Assembly (NCBI GenBank): GCA_963789535.1
Contig: CAWBKU010000005.1
Coordinates: 124,001 to 188,000, forward strand
Length of the DNA: 64,000 bases
From: CAVXHQ01 sp963789535
GTDB taxonomy: Bacteria; Pseudomonadota; Alphaproteobacteria; Rhodobacterales; Rhodobacteraceae
Direction: 5' to 3'
This document shows positions 55,785-63,098 of this stretch, in pieces. Below the pieces are notes generated by a model. That model searched no databases and was not told the DNA's origin. It saw only the letters and a list, made by a program, of their open reading frames with translations. Made by a program: the position numbers and the translations under genes. Each line of letters begins with the position of its first letter. Positions within the stretch are counted from its first letter, which is position 1.

Positions 55785-57300
55785 AATGTGCCTTTGCCTC
55801 GTAGAGGGTGTCGAGGTCGATCTGGGCGAGGCCCTTTTCGGTGGCGTAGGTCTCGGTGTTGCGGCGCGCCTTGCCGCGCACGAAGAAGGGGATCTTCTTC
55901 AGTTCGCGCTCGGCGTCCGACAGCCAGATGACGTTGGCGGCAGCGACGGGAGAGGCGACCTCCGGGGTCTTGGCGCCCTCGGCCACCGGCGCGTGACCGC
56001 CGTGGTGGCTGGGGCCTGCGGCATCGTGAAACTCGAAATCGTCGCGGAACATCGTCAGCAGATGTTCCTCGAGGCCCATGACGAGGGGGTGGATCAGCGT
56101 GTCGAAGAGGACGTTGGCCCCCTCGAACCCGACCTCGGGGGAATAGCGGGCGGGATAGTCCTGCACGTGGACGGGGGCCGAAATGACGGCGCAGGGGATG
56201 CCCAGACGCTTGCCGATATGGCGCTCCATTTGCGTCCCGAGGATCATCTCGGGCGCGGCGGCGGTGATCGCCTCTTCGACCTCGAGGTAGTCGTCGGAGA
56301 TCAGCGCCTCGAGGCCCAGTTCCTTTGCCATCGCGCGCACCGGCCGGGCCATCTCGCGGTTGTAGCAGCCCAAGCCCACGACCTCGAACCCCATCTCGTC
56401 GCGGGCGATGCGGGCGTGGGCGCAGGCATGGGTGCCGTCGCCGAAGACGAACACGCGCTTGCCCGTCAGATAGGTGCTGTCGACCGAGCGGGTCCACCAG
56501 GGCATCCGCAGGCGGGACTCGTCGGGGCGGGCCGTCGTGCCGGTGATGGCGGCCACCTCGGCGATGAAATCGCGGGTGGCGCCGACGCCGATGGGCATGA
56601 CCTTGGTGTAGGGCTGTCCATGGGTCTTTTCGAGCCAGCGGGCCGCGGCCTCGCCGGTCTCGGGGGACAGCAGCACGTTGAAATGCGCGGCGGGCAGGCG
56701 GGCGATGTCGGCGGGCGTGGCGCCGAGCGGCGCGGTGACGTTCACCTCGACGCCCATCTCGGACAGCAGGCCCGTGATCTCCTCGACGTTGTCGCGGTGG
56801 CGAAAGCCGAGTGCCGTGGGGCCGAGGATGTTGCAGGTGACGCGCGCGGTGCGGTCCTGCGGCTGCGCCAGCGCGCGGACGATCTGATAGAAGGTCTCGT
56901 CGGCGCCGAAGTTTTCCTTGCGCTGATAGGACGGCAGTTCGAGGGCGATGACCGGGATGCCGAGGCCCATGGTCTCGGCCAGACCGGCGGGGTCGTCCTG
57001 GATCAATTCGGCGGTGCAGGACGCGCCGACGATGATCGCCTGCGGCGCGAACCGGGCGACGGCATCGGCGCAGGCATCCTTGAACAGGGTCGCGGTGTCG
57101 GACCCGAGGTCGCGGGCCTGAAACGTGGTGTAGGTGACGGGCGGGCGATGGTCGCGCCGCTCGATCATGGTGAACAGCAGATCCGCATAGGTGTCGCCCT
57201 GCGGAGCATGCAGGACGAAGTGCAGCCCTTTCATTGCAGTGGCGACGCGCATGGCGCCGACGTGGGGCGGGCCCTCGTATGTCCAGACGGTGAGCTTCAT
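55774..57300 (-). CDS. bchB: Light-independent protochlorophyllide reductase, subunit BchB
   Basis: The 508-residue NifK-like subunit forms the catalytic (BchNB)2 complex. Asp36 in HAPQGDTYADLLF matches the unusual aspartate ligand of the NB cluster. Other marks are VVGASCTAELIQDDPAGLAE and the C-terminal DEL-like domain with PWTRSVDS (as seen in MPWWTRSVDSTYLTG). Dispersed repeat copy 5 lies just upstream of its start, in the gap after bchN. Confidence 0.97.
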   Translation of the reverse strand: MKLTVWTYEGPPHVGAMRVATAMKGLHFVLHAPQGDTYADLLFTMIERRDHRPPVTYTTFQARDLGSDTATLFKDACADAVARFAPQAIIVGASCTAELIQDDPAGLAETMGLGIPVIALELPSYQRKENFGADETFYQIVRALAQPQDRTARVTCNILGPTALGFRHRDNVEEITGLLSEMGVEVNVTAPLGATPADIARLPAAHFNVLLSPETGEAAARWLEKTHGQPYTKVMPIGVGATRDFIAEVAAITGTTARPDESRLRMPWWTRSVDSTYLTGKRVFVFGDGTHACAHARIARDEMGFEVVGLGCYNREMARPVRAMAKELGLEALISDDYLEVEEAITAAAPEMILGTQMERHIGKRLGIPCAVISAPVHVQDYPARYSPEVGFEGANVLFDTLIHPLVMGLEEHLLTMFRDDFEFHDAAGPSHHGGHAPVAEGAKTPEVASPVAAANVIWLSDAERELKKIPFFVRGKARRNTETYATEKGLAQIDLDTLYEAKAHYAR

Positions 57301-57310
57301 GGCAGGCGAG

Positions 57311-57355
57311 CGGGGGCCAGCCCCCGCACCCCCGGAGTTGTTACTGCAACGTGAA
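57311..57355 (-). repeat. Dispersed intergenic repeat, copy 5
   Basis: On the minus strand the core TTCACGTTGCAGTAACAAC followed by TC (57355-57335) is followed by a CGGGGGC-loop-GCCCCCG hairpin (57326-57311), a 7-bp stem. It lies in the 70-base gap between bchN and bchB, the only sizeable gap in the bchFNBHLM run. Confidence 0.8.
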
Positions 57356-57370
57356 AGGGGAGACGCGCGC

Positions 57371-58666
57371 TCATTCCGCAGCCTCGAGTCGCAGGGCGGC
57401 CTTGCGGCGCAGGGGGCGGGCGAAGAGGGCGGCGAGGTCGCCGGCCTGTTCGTAGAAATGGATCGGGGTGAACACGAGTTCGATGGCCCATTTGGTCGTC
57501 AGCCCCTCGGCCTCGAGCGGGTTGGCGAGGCCGAGGCCGCAGACCGTCAGGTCGGCGCGGGCGGCGCGGGCGCGGGCGAGTTGCTTGTCGACGTCCTGGC
57601 CTTCGGAGATCTGCGGGCCCCCGGAATCATTGGCCGGGAGGAGGTCGAGGTCCGGGCCGTGCAGCGCGTCGTGGATATAGGGGCTGCCGACCTCGATCGG
57701 GGTCATGCCGCATTCGCGGGCGAGAAAGCGCGCGAGCGGGATTTCGAGCTGGCTGTCGGGGAAGAAGAAAACCGACTTGTTGCGCAGAGGCTCGGACGCC
57801 TGCGCGATGGCGCGGCGGGCGCGGTCGCGGGGGGCGTCGGTGGCGGCGGCAAAGGTCTCGGCCGAGACGCCGAACTCGGCGGCGACGGCGGCGAGCCAGG
57901 CGGTGGTGCCCTCTTCGCCCAGCGGAAAGGGCGCCGCGATGTGGCGGGCACCGCGGCGGATCAGGGCGGCGTGGGTCTCGCCGAGGAAGGGCTGCGTCAG
58001 GGCGAAGACCGTGTTCGGTCCGACGGCGGTTTCGGTGTCGATGCGGCGGGCGGGAAGCAGGCGGACGGGACCGATGCCCATCGCCGCGAGCAGGCCGATC
58101 ATCTGATCCTCGACCACATCGGGCAGCGCGCCGACGACGAGCAATTCGCGGGCCTGTGTCTCGGGCAGGACGGGGACCATGCTGGCGAGGCAGGCGTCCT
58201 CGCCTTCGGTGAACGTCGTCTCGATGCCGGAACCGGAGTAGTTCAGGACGCGCACGTGCGGGGCGTGGATCTGCGTCAGACGTTCGGCGGCGCGGGCGAG
58301 GTCGATCTTGATGACTTCGGACGGGCAGGAGCCGACGAGGAACAACTGGCGGATGTCGGGGCGGCGGGCGAGCAGGCGGGCGACCTCGCGGTCGATCTCC
58401 TTGTGCGCATCCGCCAGACCGGCGAGGTCCGTCTCCTCGAGGATGGCGGTGCCGAAACGGGGTTCGGCAAAGACCATGACGCCGGCGGCCGATTGCAGCA
58501 GGTGGGCGCAGGTGCGGCTGCCGACGACGAGAAAGAAGGCGTCCTGCATCTTGCGGTGCAGCCAGATGATGCCGGTGAGGCCGCAGAACACCTCGCGCTG
58601 GCCCCGCTCCTTGAGGACCGGCGCCGTGCGGCAGCCGCCCGTCGCGGGGAGGACGGGGGCGTTCAT
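57371..58666 (-). CDS. bchN: Light-independent protochlorophyllide reductase, subunit BchN
   Basis: The 431-residue NifD-like subunit supplies three cysteine ligands of the NB [4Fe-4S] cluster: Cys28 (REVFCGLTG), Cys53 (GSRTCAHLLQSA) and Cys114 (LVGSCPSEV), at the expected places. The start MNAPVLPATGGCRTAPV at 58666 overlaps the bchF stop by ATGA. Full family length. Confidence 0.97.
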   Translation of the reverse strand: MNAPVLPATGGCRTAPVLKERGQREVFCGLTGIIWLHRKMQDAFFLVVGSRTCAHLLQSAAGVMVFAEPRFGTAILEETDLAGLADAHKEIDREVARLLARRPDIRQLFLVGSCPSEVIKIDLARAAERLTQIHAPHVRVLNYSGSGIETTFTEGEDACLASMVPVLPETQARELLVVGALPDVVEDQMIGLLAAMGIGPVRLLPARRIDTETAVGPNTVFALTQPFLGETHAALIRRGARHIAAPFPLGEEGTTAWLAAVAAEFGVSAETFAAATDAPRDRARRAIAQASEPLRNKSVFFFPDSQLEIPLARFLARECGMTPIEVGSPYIHDALHGPDLDLLPANDSGGPQISEGQDVDKQLARARAARADLTVCGLGLANPLEAEGLTTKWAIELVFTPIHFYEQAGDLAALFARPLRRKAALRLEAAE

Positions 58667-59157
58667 GCGGCGGCCTGCAAACGCGCACACCGCAGCTTCC
58701 AGATGAACTGGGCGGCGTTGACGACGTAGGCGGCATAGGCGGCCAGGGCGAGCAGCATCAGGCCGGTCGGGGCGAGTGCGCCGGTCAGCAGCGCCGCGAC
58801 GTAGGAGAGGTGCAGCGCGATGACCGCAAAACTGAACACGTCCTCCCAGAAGAACGACGGCGCAAAGAGGTATTGGCCGAAGACGACCTTTTCCCAGATC
58901 GCTCCCGTCACCATGATGAGGAGGAGCAGCGCCGTCTTGACCATGATCGAGGCGGTGGCCGCGTCATAGCCCGCGCCGGTCGCCAGATAGCGCAGCACGA
59001 GGACGAGGGACACGAGGAAGGCCGCGAACTGCACCGGGGCGAGGATGCCCTGCACCAGCGTCCAGCGAGTCGCATCGCGCCGCGCGCGTTCCGCAGGCGA
59101 ATAGAGCGGCGCGCGGCCTTGCCCCTTGATCGTGCTGGTGAAAGTGACTGCGGACAC
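58663..59157 (-). CDS. bchF: 2-vinyl bacteriochlorophyllide hydratase
   Basis: BchF hydrates the C-3 vinyl group on the path to bacteriochlorophyllide. The 164-residue membrane protein has four helices. PLYSPAERARRDATRWTLVQGILAPVQFAAFLVSL at the N-terminus and FAPSFFWEDVFSFAVIALH are family hallmarks. It is the first gene of the long bch-puh-hemA operon, and PpsR-type sites lie upstream at 59220-59261 and 59341-59358. Confidence 0.96.
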   Translation of the reverse strand: MSAVTFTSTIKGQGRAPLYSPAERARRDATRWTLVQGILAPVQFAAFLVSLVLVLRYLATGAGYDAATASIMVKTALLLLIMVTGAIWEKVVFGQYLFAPSFFWEDVFSFAVIALHLSYVAALLTGALAPTGLMLLALAAYAAYVVNAAQFIWKLRCARLQAAA

Positions 59158-59219
59158 GAATATTCCCCCCGATCGTCCGTCCCGGTTCTGATCAAATCCT
59201 AAGCGGGCGGGACCGCATG

Positions 59220-59237
59220 TGTCAACTTTATCTTACA
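59220..59237. promoter_or_regulatory. PpsR/CrtJ-type operator 1 (perfect)
   Basis: TGTCAACTTTATCTTACA fits TGT-N12-ACA exactly, 63 bases upstream of the bchF start. Confidence 0.8.
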
Positions 59238-59243
59238 ACTATT

Positions 59244-59261
59244 TGACAGTTTGATCTGACA
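59244..59261. promoter_or_regulatory. PpsR/CrtJ-type operator 2 (one mismatch)
   Basis: TGACAGTTTGATCTGACA fits TGT-N12-ACA with one mismatch. Its centre is 24 bases from operator 1, a spacing that would place two tetramers on the same helical face region. Confidence 0.6.
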
Positions 59262-59340
59262 GAAGTTTCGACTGGCCACTTGACGGAACCCTAGCGTTTG
59301 CTGACGCAGATGGGCGGCGCGCGGCGCACCTGTGGGCAAG

Positions 59341-59358
59341 TGTCAATTTGCTTTGACA
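59341..59358. promoter_or_regulatory. PpsR/CrtJ-type operator 3 (perfect)
   Basis: TGTCAATTTGCTTTGACA is a perfect TGT-N12-ACA palindrome, 109 bases upstream of ppaA; its TTGACA could double as a -35 box for ppaA. Confidence 0.8.
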
Positions 59359-59466
59359 ACTCATCGCGCCCCAGACAAACTCTGCGCAGCGACTCGTGCC
59401 GCAGGGCGCGACATCAAGAGCGCGAACCCAATCGCGCCACCTGAAGACAAATCGGGGGGATGATCC

Positions 59467-60270
59467 ATGGCGAGACGAATGACCAGCGGCGGCGCGGCAT
59501 CCGGCGAACGGTCGGCGGACGGCTCGGACCTGGGGCAAGACATGCCCCCCGTTGCGATCGTCGCCGGCGGACCGCCACCCCGCATACCCGATTCCGGCGA
59601 TGATTTCGTCGACCGGTTGTTGCGCGCGGTCGTGGCACCAACGGACGATTTCGTCCATGACGCCATCGCCGAGATGCTGGCCGGTGGCATCCGCCGCGAA
59701 GCGATCGTGGACTATTTCATTCCCGCCGTCGCCGAACGCCTTGGCGAAGGCTGGCTCGACGATACCACCAGTTTTGCCGAAGTCACGATCGCCGGCGCGC
59801 GCCTTCAGGGTGTGCTGCACCGGATCGCCCCCCGCTGGGACGAGGCCGAACGGTCGAGCGTCGATGCGCCCGCCATCCTGTTGATCGTGCCCGAAGGCGA
59901 GACCCATACGCTCGGCTCGACCGTTCTGGTCGGACAATTGCGGCGCAAGGGGCTCTCGGTTCACTTCATACTTGCGCCGACCCGTGAGGAACTCGCTCAG
60001 AGGATGAGCAAAACGACGTTCAATGCCGTTTTCGTGTCCGTAACCTGTGATGAGATACTTGAAAGATCCCGCGTCCTGATCGACACGGTGCGCGCGTCGT
60101 CCGATTTGTTCGTGCCGGTCGTCATCGGCGGGCCGACGCTGTCGACCCTGAAAGACGTGGTCCGCCGGACCGGTGCCGACCTCGCAACCAACTCCCTGGT
60201 CGAGGGGTTGGACTATTGCAATCTGAATGCGGTCGATATCGACGGCCTGCATCCCAAAGAAGGGCTCTGA
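59467..60270 (+). CDS. ppaA: PpaA/AerR-family B12-binding photosynthesis regulator
   Basis: The 267-residue regulator has a cobalamin-binding SCHIC-type domain. It includes the helical cap (AERLGEGWLDDTTSFAEVTIAGARLQ), the lower-axial-ligand region PEGETHTLGSTVLVGQLRRKG and the Rossmann-like end FVPVVIGGPTLSTLK. PpaA/AerR proteins modulate PpsR/CrtJ in a light- and B12-dependent way. A GGGGGGA ribosome binding site precedes the ATG. It is followed 35 bases later by ppsR, the usual pairing. Confidence 0.94.
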   Translation: MARRMTSGGAASGERSADGSDLGQDMPPVAIVAGGPPPRIPDSGDDFVDRLLRAVVAPTDDFVHDAIAEMLAGGIRREAIVDYFIPAVAERLGEGWLDDTTSFAEVTIAGARLQGVLHRIAPRWDEAERSSVDAPAILLIVPEGETHTLGSTVLVGQLRRKGLSVHFILAPTREELAQRMSKTTFNAVFVSVTCDEILERSRVLIDTVRASSDLFVPVVIGGPTLSTLKDVVRRTGADLATNSLVEGLDYCNLNAVDIDGLHPKEGL

Positions 60271-60305
60271 ATTATGAGGCCCCACCTTACGTTCCCGTGC
60301 GCTTC

Positions 60306-61721
60306 GTGAAGAACCGCGGTGCCAAGTTCTGGCAGAGTGGCTCGATTCCGTTGATCGCGCCCGAAATTCTCGGCGACATCATCACCGATGTGTCCGATAT
60401 CGGCGTGGTCGTATCCGACGATTGCACGGTCCTGTCGGTCCTGGTCAATCCGATCAACGTGGAGTTCCGCAAGCTCGAGGAATTCGAGGGCCGCGATTTC
60501 CGCACCTCGCTTACCGACGAATGCGTCGTCAAATTCGACCGCAGGCTGGCGAGCTATGTCAAGGGCGACGGGCCGGTGCGGCCGGTCGAACTCAACCACC
60601 GGCCGGGCATCGCCAATTTCCAGTTTCCGATCCGCTATTCGTTTCACCGCATCGGGCCAGACGACGCGGTTCTCCTGCTGGGCCGCGACCTGCGGCCCGT
60701 GGCCGAGATGCAGCAGCAGCTCGTCAAGGCGCAGATCGCCGTCGAGCGGGACCACGAGACGCGGCGCGAGTTCGACGCGCGGTTCCGGGTGCTCATGCAG
60801 GCGACGCAGGACGCGGTCCTGTTCGTGTCGTCCGATACCGGCAAGGTGATCGAGGCCAACGACAGGGCCGCGGATCTTCTGGACAGGTCGCGCCAGGAGG
60901 TGGTCGGTTCGGCGATTTCCGCCCTGTTCGAGGTCCGGAAGGGACGCCCGCTGATCGAGATGCTGGGCGATCCGGCGCTGTCCGCGCAGGGCGGCGCCGT
61001 CAGGGCAGGCATCAAGGGCTCGGGGCGGCAGGTCGCCATCGCGCCGACGGTCTTTCGCGCGGCGGGTGAAAAACTGTTCCTGTGCCGGATCGACGTGCGC
61101 GAGGCCGACCGGGCCGCCGCGCCGCAGATGCAGGCGATGGCCGCTCTCTATGAGAATGGGCCTGACGGCATGGTCTTTGCACGCGCCGACGGCGCGATCA
61201 CCTGGGCGAACCGGGCGTTCCTGCACCTGGCCGATGCGCCCGACGATGCGATCGTGCAGGGCCGCAACCTGATCGACAACCTGCAACGCGGCTCGGTCGA
61301 CCTCAACGTGATGATCGACAACACCGTGCGCGCGGGCCGGATGCGGCACTATGCGACCCGGTTCATCGGCGACCACGGCACCCCGCGCTCGGTCGAGATG
61401 TCGGTGACGCGCCTCGATGCGGGCGGGGAAGAGATATTCGGCTTCGTCATCCGCGACGTGAGCCGGATGGATGCGGCGCGCCCGGCGGGCGGGCTGAGCG
61501 AGGAGAACACCCGCTCGGTCCTCGAGATGGTGGGCACCGCGCCGCTCAAGGACATCGTCGCGGCCAGCAGCGATGTCGTCGAAAAGATGTGCATCGAGGC
61601 GGCGGTGGATCTGACCCAGAACAACCGCGTGGCGGTCGCCGAACTCCTCGGGCTGTCGCGCCAGTCGCTCTATGTGAAGCTGCGCAAATACGGGCTGATC
61701 GCCAAGAACGCCAAGGATTAG
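60306..61721 (+). CDS. ppsR: PpsR/CrtJ-family photosynthesis repressor
   Basis: The 471-residue repressor shuts down bch, crt and puc genes under oxygen or blue light. It has an N-terminal conserved domain (SGSIPLIAPEILGDIITDVSDIGVVVS), two PAS domains (about residues 150-260 and 270-390) and a C-terminal Fis-type HTH (NNRVAVAELLGLSRQSLYVKLRKYGL). A cysteine just before the HTH (EKMCIEAAVDLT) and one in PAS2 (LFLCRIDV) match known redox cysteines. No ATG fits; GTG 60306 is my choice, GTG 60297 the alternative, and neither has a clear Shine-Dalgarno. Confidence 0.95.
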   Translation: MKNRGAKFWQSGSIPLIAPEILGDIITDVSDIGVVVSDDCTVLSVLVNPINVEFRKLEEFEGRDFRTSLTDECVVKFDRRLASYVKGDGPVRPVELNHRPGIANFQFPIRYSFHRIGPDDAVLLLGRDLRPVAEMQQQLVKAQIAVERDHETRREFDARFRVLMQATQDAVLFVSSDTGKVIEANDRAADLLDRSRQEVVGSAISALFEVRKGRPLIEMLGDPALSAQGGAVRAGIKGSGRQVAIAPTVFRAAGEKLFLCRIDVREADRAAAPQMQAMAALYENGPDGMVFARADGAITWANRAFLHLADAPDDAIVQGRNLIDNLQRGSVDLNVMIDNTVRAGRMRHYATRFIGDHGTPRSVEMSVTRLDAGGEEIFGFVIRDVSRMDAARPAGGLSEENTRSVLEMVGTAPLKDIVAASSDVVEKMCIEAAVDLTQNNRVAVAELLGLSRQSLYVKLRKYGLIAKNAKD

Positions 61722-62935
61722 TCGCGCGGCAGCTCGTCGTCCTGCGGCGTCAGGTCGTAGGGCGCGACGAGGTTCCAGACGTGCGCCGGAACCATGTGGC
61801 GCAGGCGCCGGGGCCGTTCGCGGCGCAGGTGCAGGACCGTCTCGACCGCCTTCATCTCGACCCGCGTGCGCGCGAATTCGAGGCCCCTCGGCCCGATGCG
61901 CGGCATCAGCCAGCCCATGACCGGGCGCAGCCATCCGGGCATCCGTCGCAGCGGCAGACCGCCCGCCGCGCGCGCGACGTTGGCGGCGAACCCCTTCACC
62001 GGACCGGCGCGCCTGCCCCTGCTGCCCAGCGGTTTCAGCGTCACGTCGTCGGCGATCAGGTCGAGGATCTCCTGCCCGCGTTCGTTGCGCACGATCAGCC
62101 ACTGGTCCCCCTGCCCCGCCATGTAGCCCACCGTGATGTCGGCGAGCACGTTGGTATAGTCGACGCAGGTGCGGCAGGTGAGCGGAAAGAAGTCCGGCGG
62201 CAGGCGCGAGATCGGCAGTTGCAGGAACGGGATGGTCCGTATGCGCCCGTCCTCGAACCGTAGCTCGACGCGGTAGTCGGCGCGGAATTCGAGGTAGGTG
62301 ATGGTTTCCGGCACGTCCGACAGGAGGGCGAGGAAATCGTGGAAGTTTTCGGTCGTCGTATTGTCCGAGCAGGGCGTGCCGATGACATAGAGCCTGTCGA
62401 ACCCCAGCTCTCGTTCCAGCGCGCGCAGGGCATAGACCTGACAGGGGATGCCGACCACGGCGAGGCGCCGGAACCCCCGCGCCCGCGCCGGTTCGAGAAG
62501 CGCCAGCAGCGGCGCATAGCCCATCCGCATCCCCCGGCAGGCGGCGAGGTCGGCGGGGTCGGTGACAAGCACGGGCCGGGGTTTCCAGCGGTCGTCCGGA
62601 TCCGCGGCCATCGTCAGGACGGCATCGACGGCCCCGGTTTCGAGCAGCCGCTCGGCCAGCCGCGTGGTGATGCCGGTCCATTGCGCGCCCGGTCGCGGCG
62701 CGTTCAGGGCGGCACGGTGCATGGCGCGGATGGGGCCGAAGTGCAACTCGTCCAGGCGCCCCGGATCGCGGGCGCGGCCGTGCACGCGACCCTCCAGAGC
62801 GGGGTAGTCCGGCGAGATGAACTGGCACGCCTTGCCGCAGCGTCCCGGCTCGGAACTGCGCGAGATACCGCAGTCGGTGCACAGGTCGCGGTGCGGCGGC
62901 GTGCCGGTCAGGTCGGGGGCAAAAGGGGCGTCCAT
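61718..62935 (-). CDS. bciB: Ferredoxin-type 8-vinyl reductase (BciB-like)
   Basis: The 405-residue protein belongs to the F420H2-dehydrogenase beta-subunit-like family whose BciB members reduce the 8-vinyl group of divinyl (proto)chlorophyllide. An N-terminal cysteine cluster is visible (LCTDCGISRSSEPGRCGKACQF, cysteines in residues 19-37), and CRTCVDYTNVLADITVGYMAG is a second characteristic block around residue 255, with VVGIPCQVYALRALE between. It converges on ppsR with a four-base overlap of stops. A PpsR site lies 32 bases upstream, supporting a role in the pathway. Confidence 0.88.
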   Translation of the reverse strand: MDAPFAPDLTGTPPHRDLCTDCGISRSSEPGRCGKACQFISPDYPALEGRVHGRARDPGRLDELHFGPIRAMHRAALNAPRPGAQWTGITTRLAERLLETGAVDAVLTMAADPDDRWKPRPVLVTDPADLAACRGMRMGYAPLLALLEPARARGFRRLAVVGIPCQVYALRALERELGFDRLYVIGTPCSDNTTTENFHDFLALLSDVPETITYLEFRADYRVELRFEDGRIRTIPFLQLPISRLPPDFFPLTCRTCVDYTNVLADITVGYMAGQGDQWLIVRNERGQEILDLIADDVTLKPLGSRGRRAGPVKGFAANVARAAGGLPLRRMPGWLRPVMGWLMPRIGPRGLEFARTRVEMKAVETVLHLRRERPRRLRHMVPAHVWNLVAPYDLTPQDDELPRD

Positions 62936-62966
62936 TGTGCGCCGAGACTAGGCGGAATTCGTCGAC

Positions 62967-62984
62967 TGTCAAGAAACTCTGACA
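62967..62984. promoter_or_regulatory. PpsR/CrtJ-type operator 4 (perfect), upstream of bciB
   Basis: TGTCAAGAAACTCTGACA is a perfect TGT-N12-ACA palindrome 32 bases upstream of the bciB start, within the likely promoter. Confidence 0.8.
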
Positions 62985-63078
62985 TTTCAGCGGCGTGCGA
63001 TCACCGCCAACCCGGTCTCGTGATTCCGTTTGAAACGAAGGACTTTTGGCAAGATTAAACGCTTGCCGACTCTCGATG

Positions 63079-63096
63079 TGTCATATTATCCTGACA
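63079..63096. promoter_or_regulatory. PpsR/CrtJ-type operator 5 (perfect), abutting the bchG start
   Basis: TGTCATATTATCCTGACA is a perfect TGT-N12-ACA palindrome that ends two bases before the GTG start of bchG. Its centre is 112 bases from operator 4. Confidence 0.78.
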
Positions 63097-63098
63097 GT

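Larger units (their letters stand above)
59158..59466. promoter_or_regulatory. Divergent control region of bchF and ppaA
   Basis: The 309-base gap between the divergent bchF and ppaA genes is less GC-rich than its surroundings and holds no coding frame. It contains two perfect and one near-perfect TGT-N12-ACA palindromes. Sites near 59220-59261 lie 60-100 bases from the bchF start; the third (59341-59358) is nearer the middle. Confidence 0.8.

Noticed and set aside
52185..55931. A plus-strand frame of 1248 codons opposite bchH
   Set aside because: bchH on the minus strand is certain and full length. The antisense frame is open only because GC-rich codons leave few stops, and it shows no motif.
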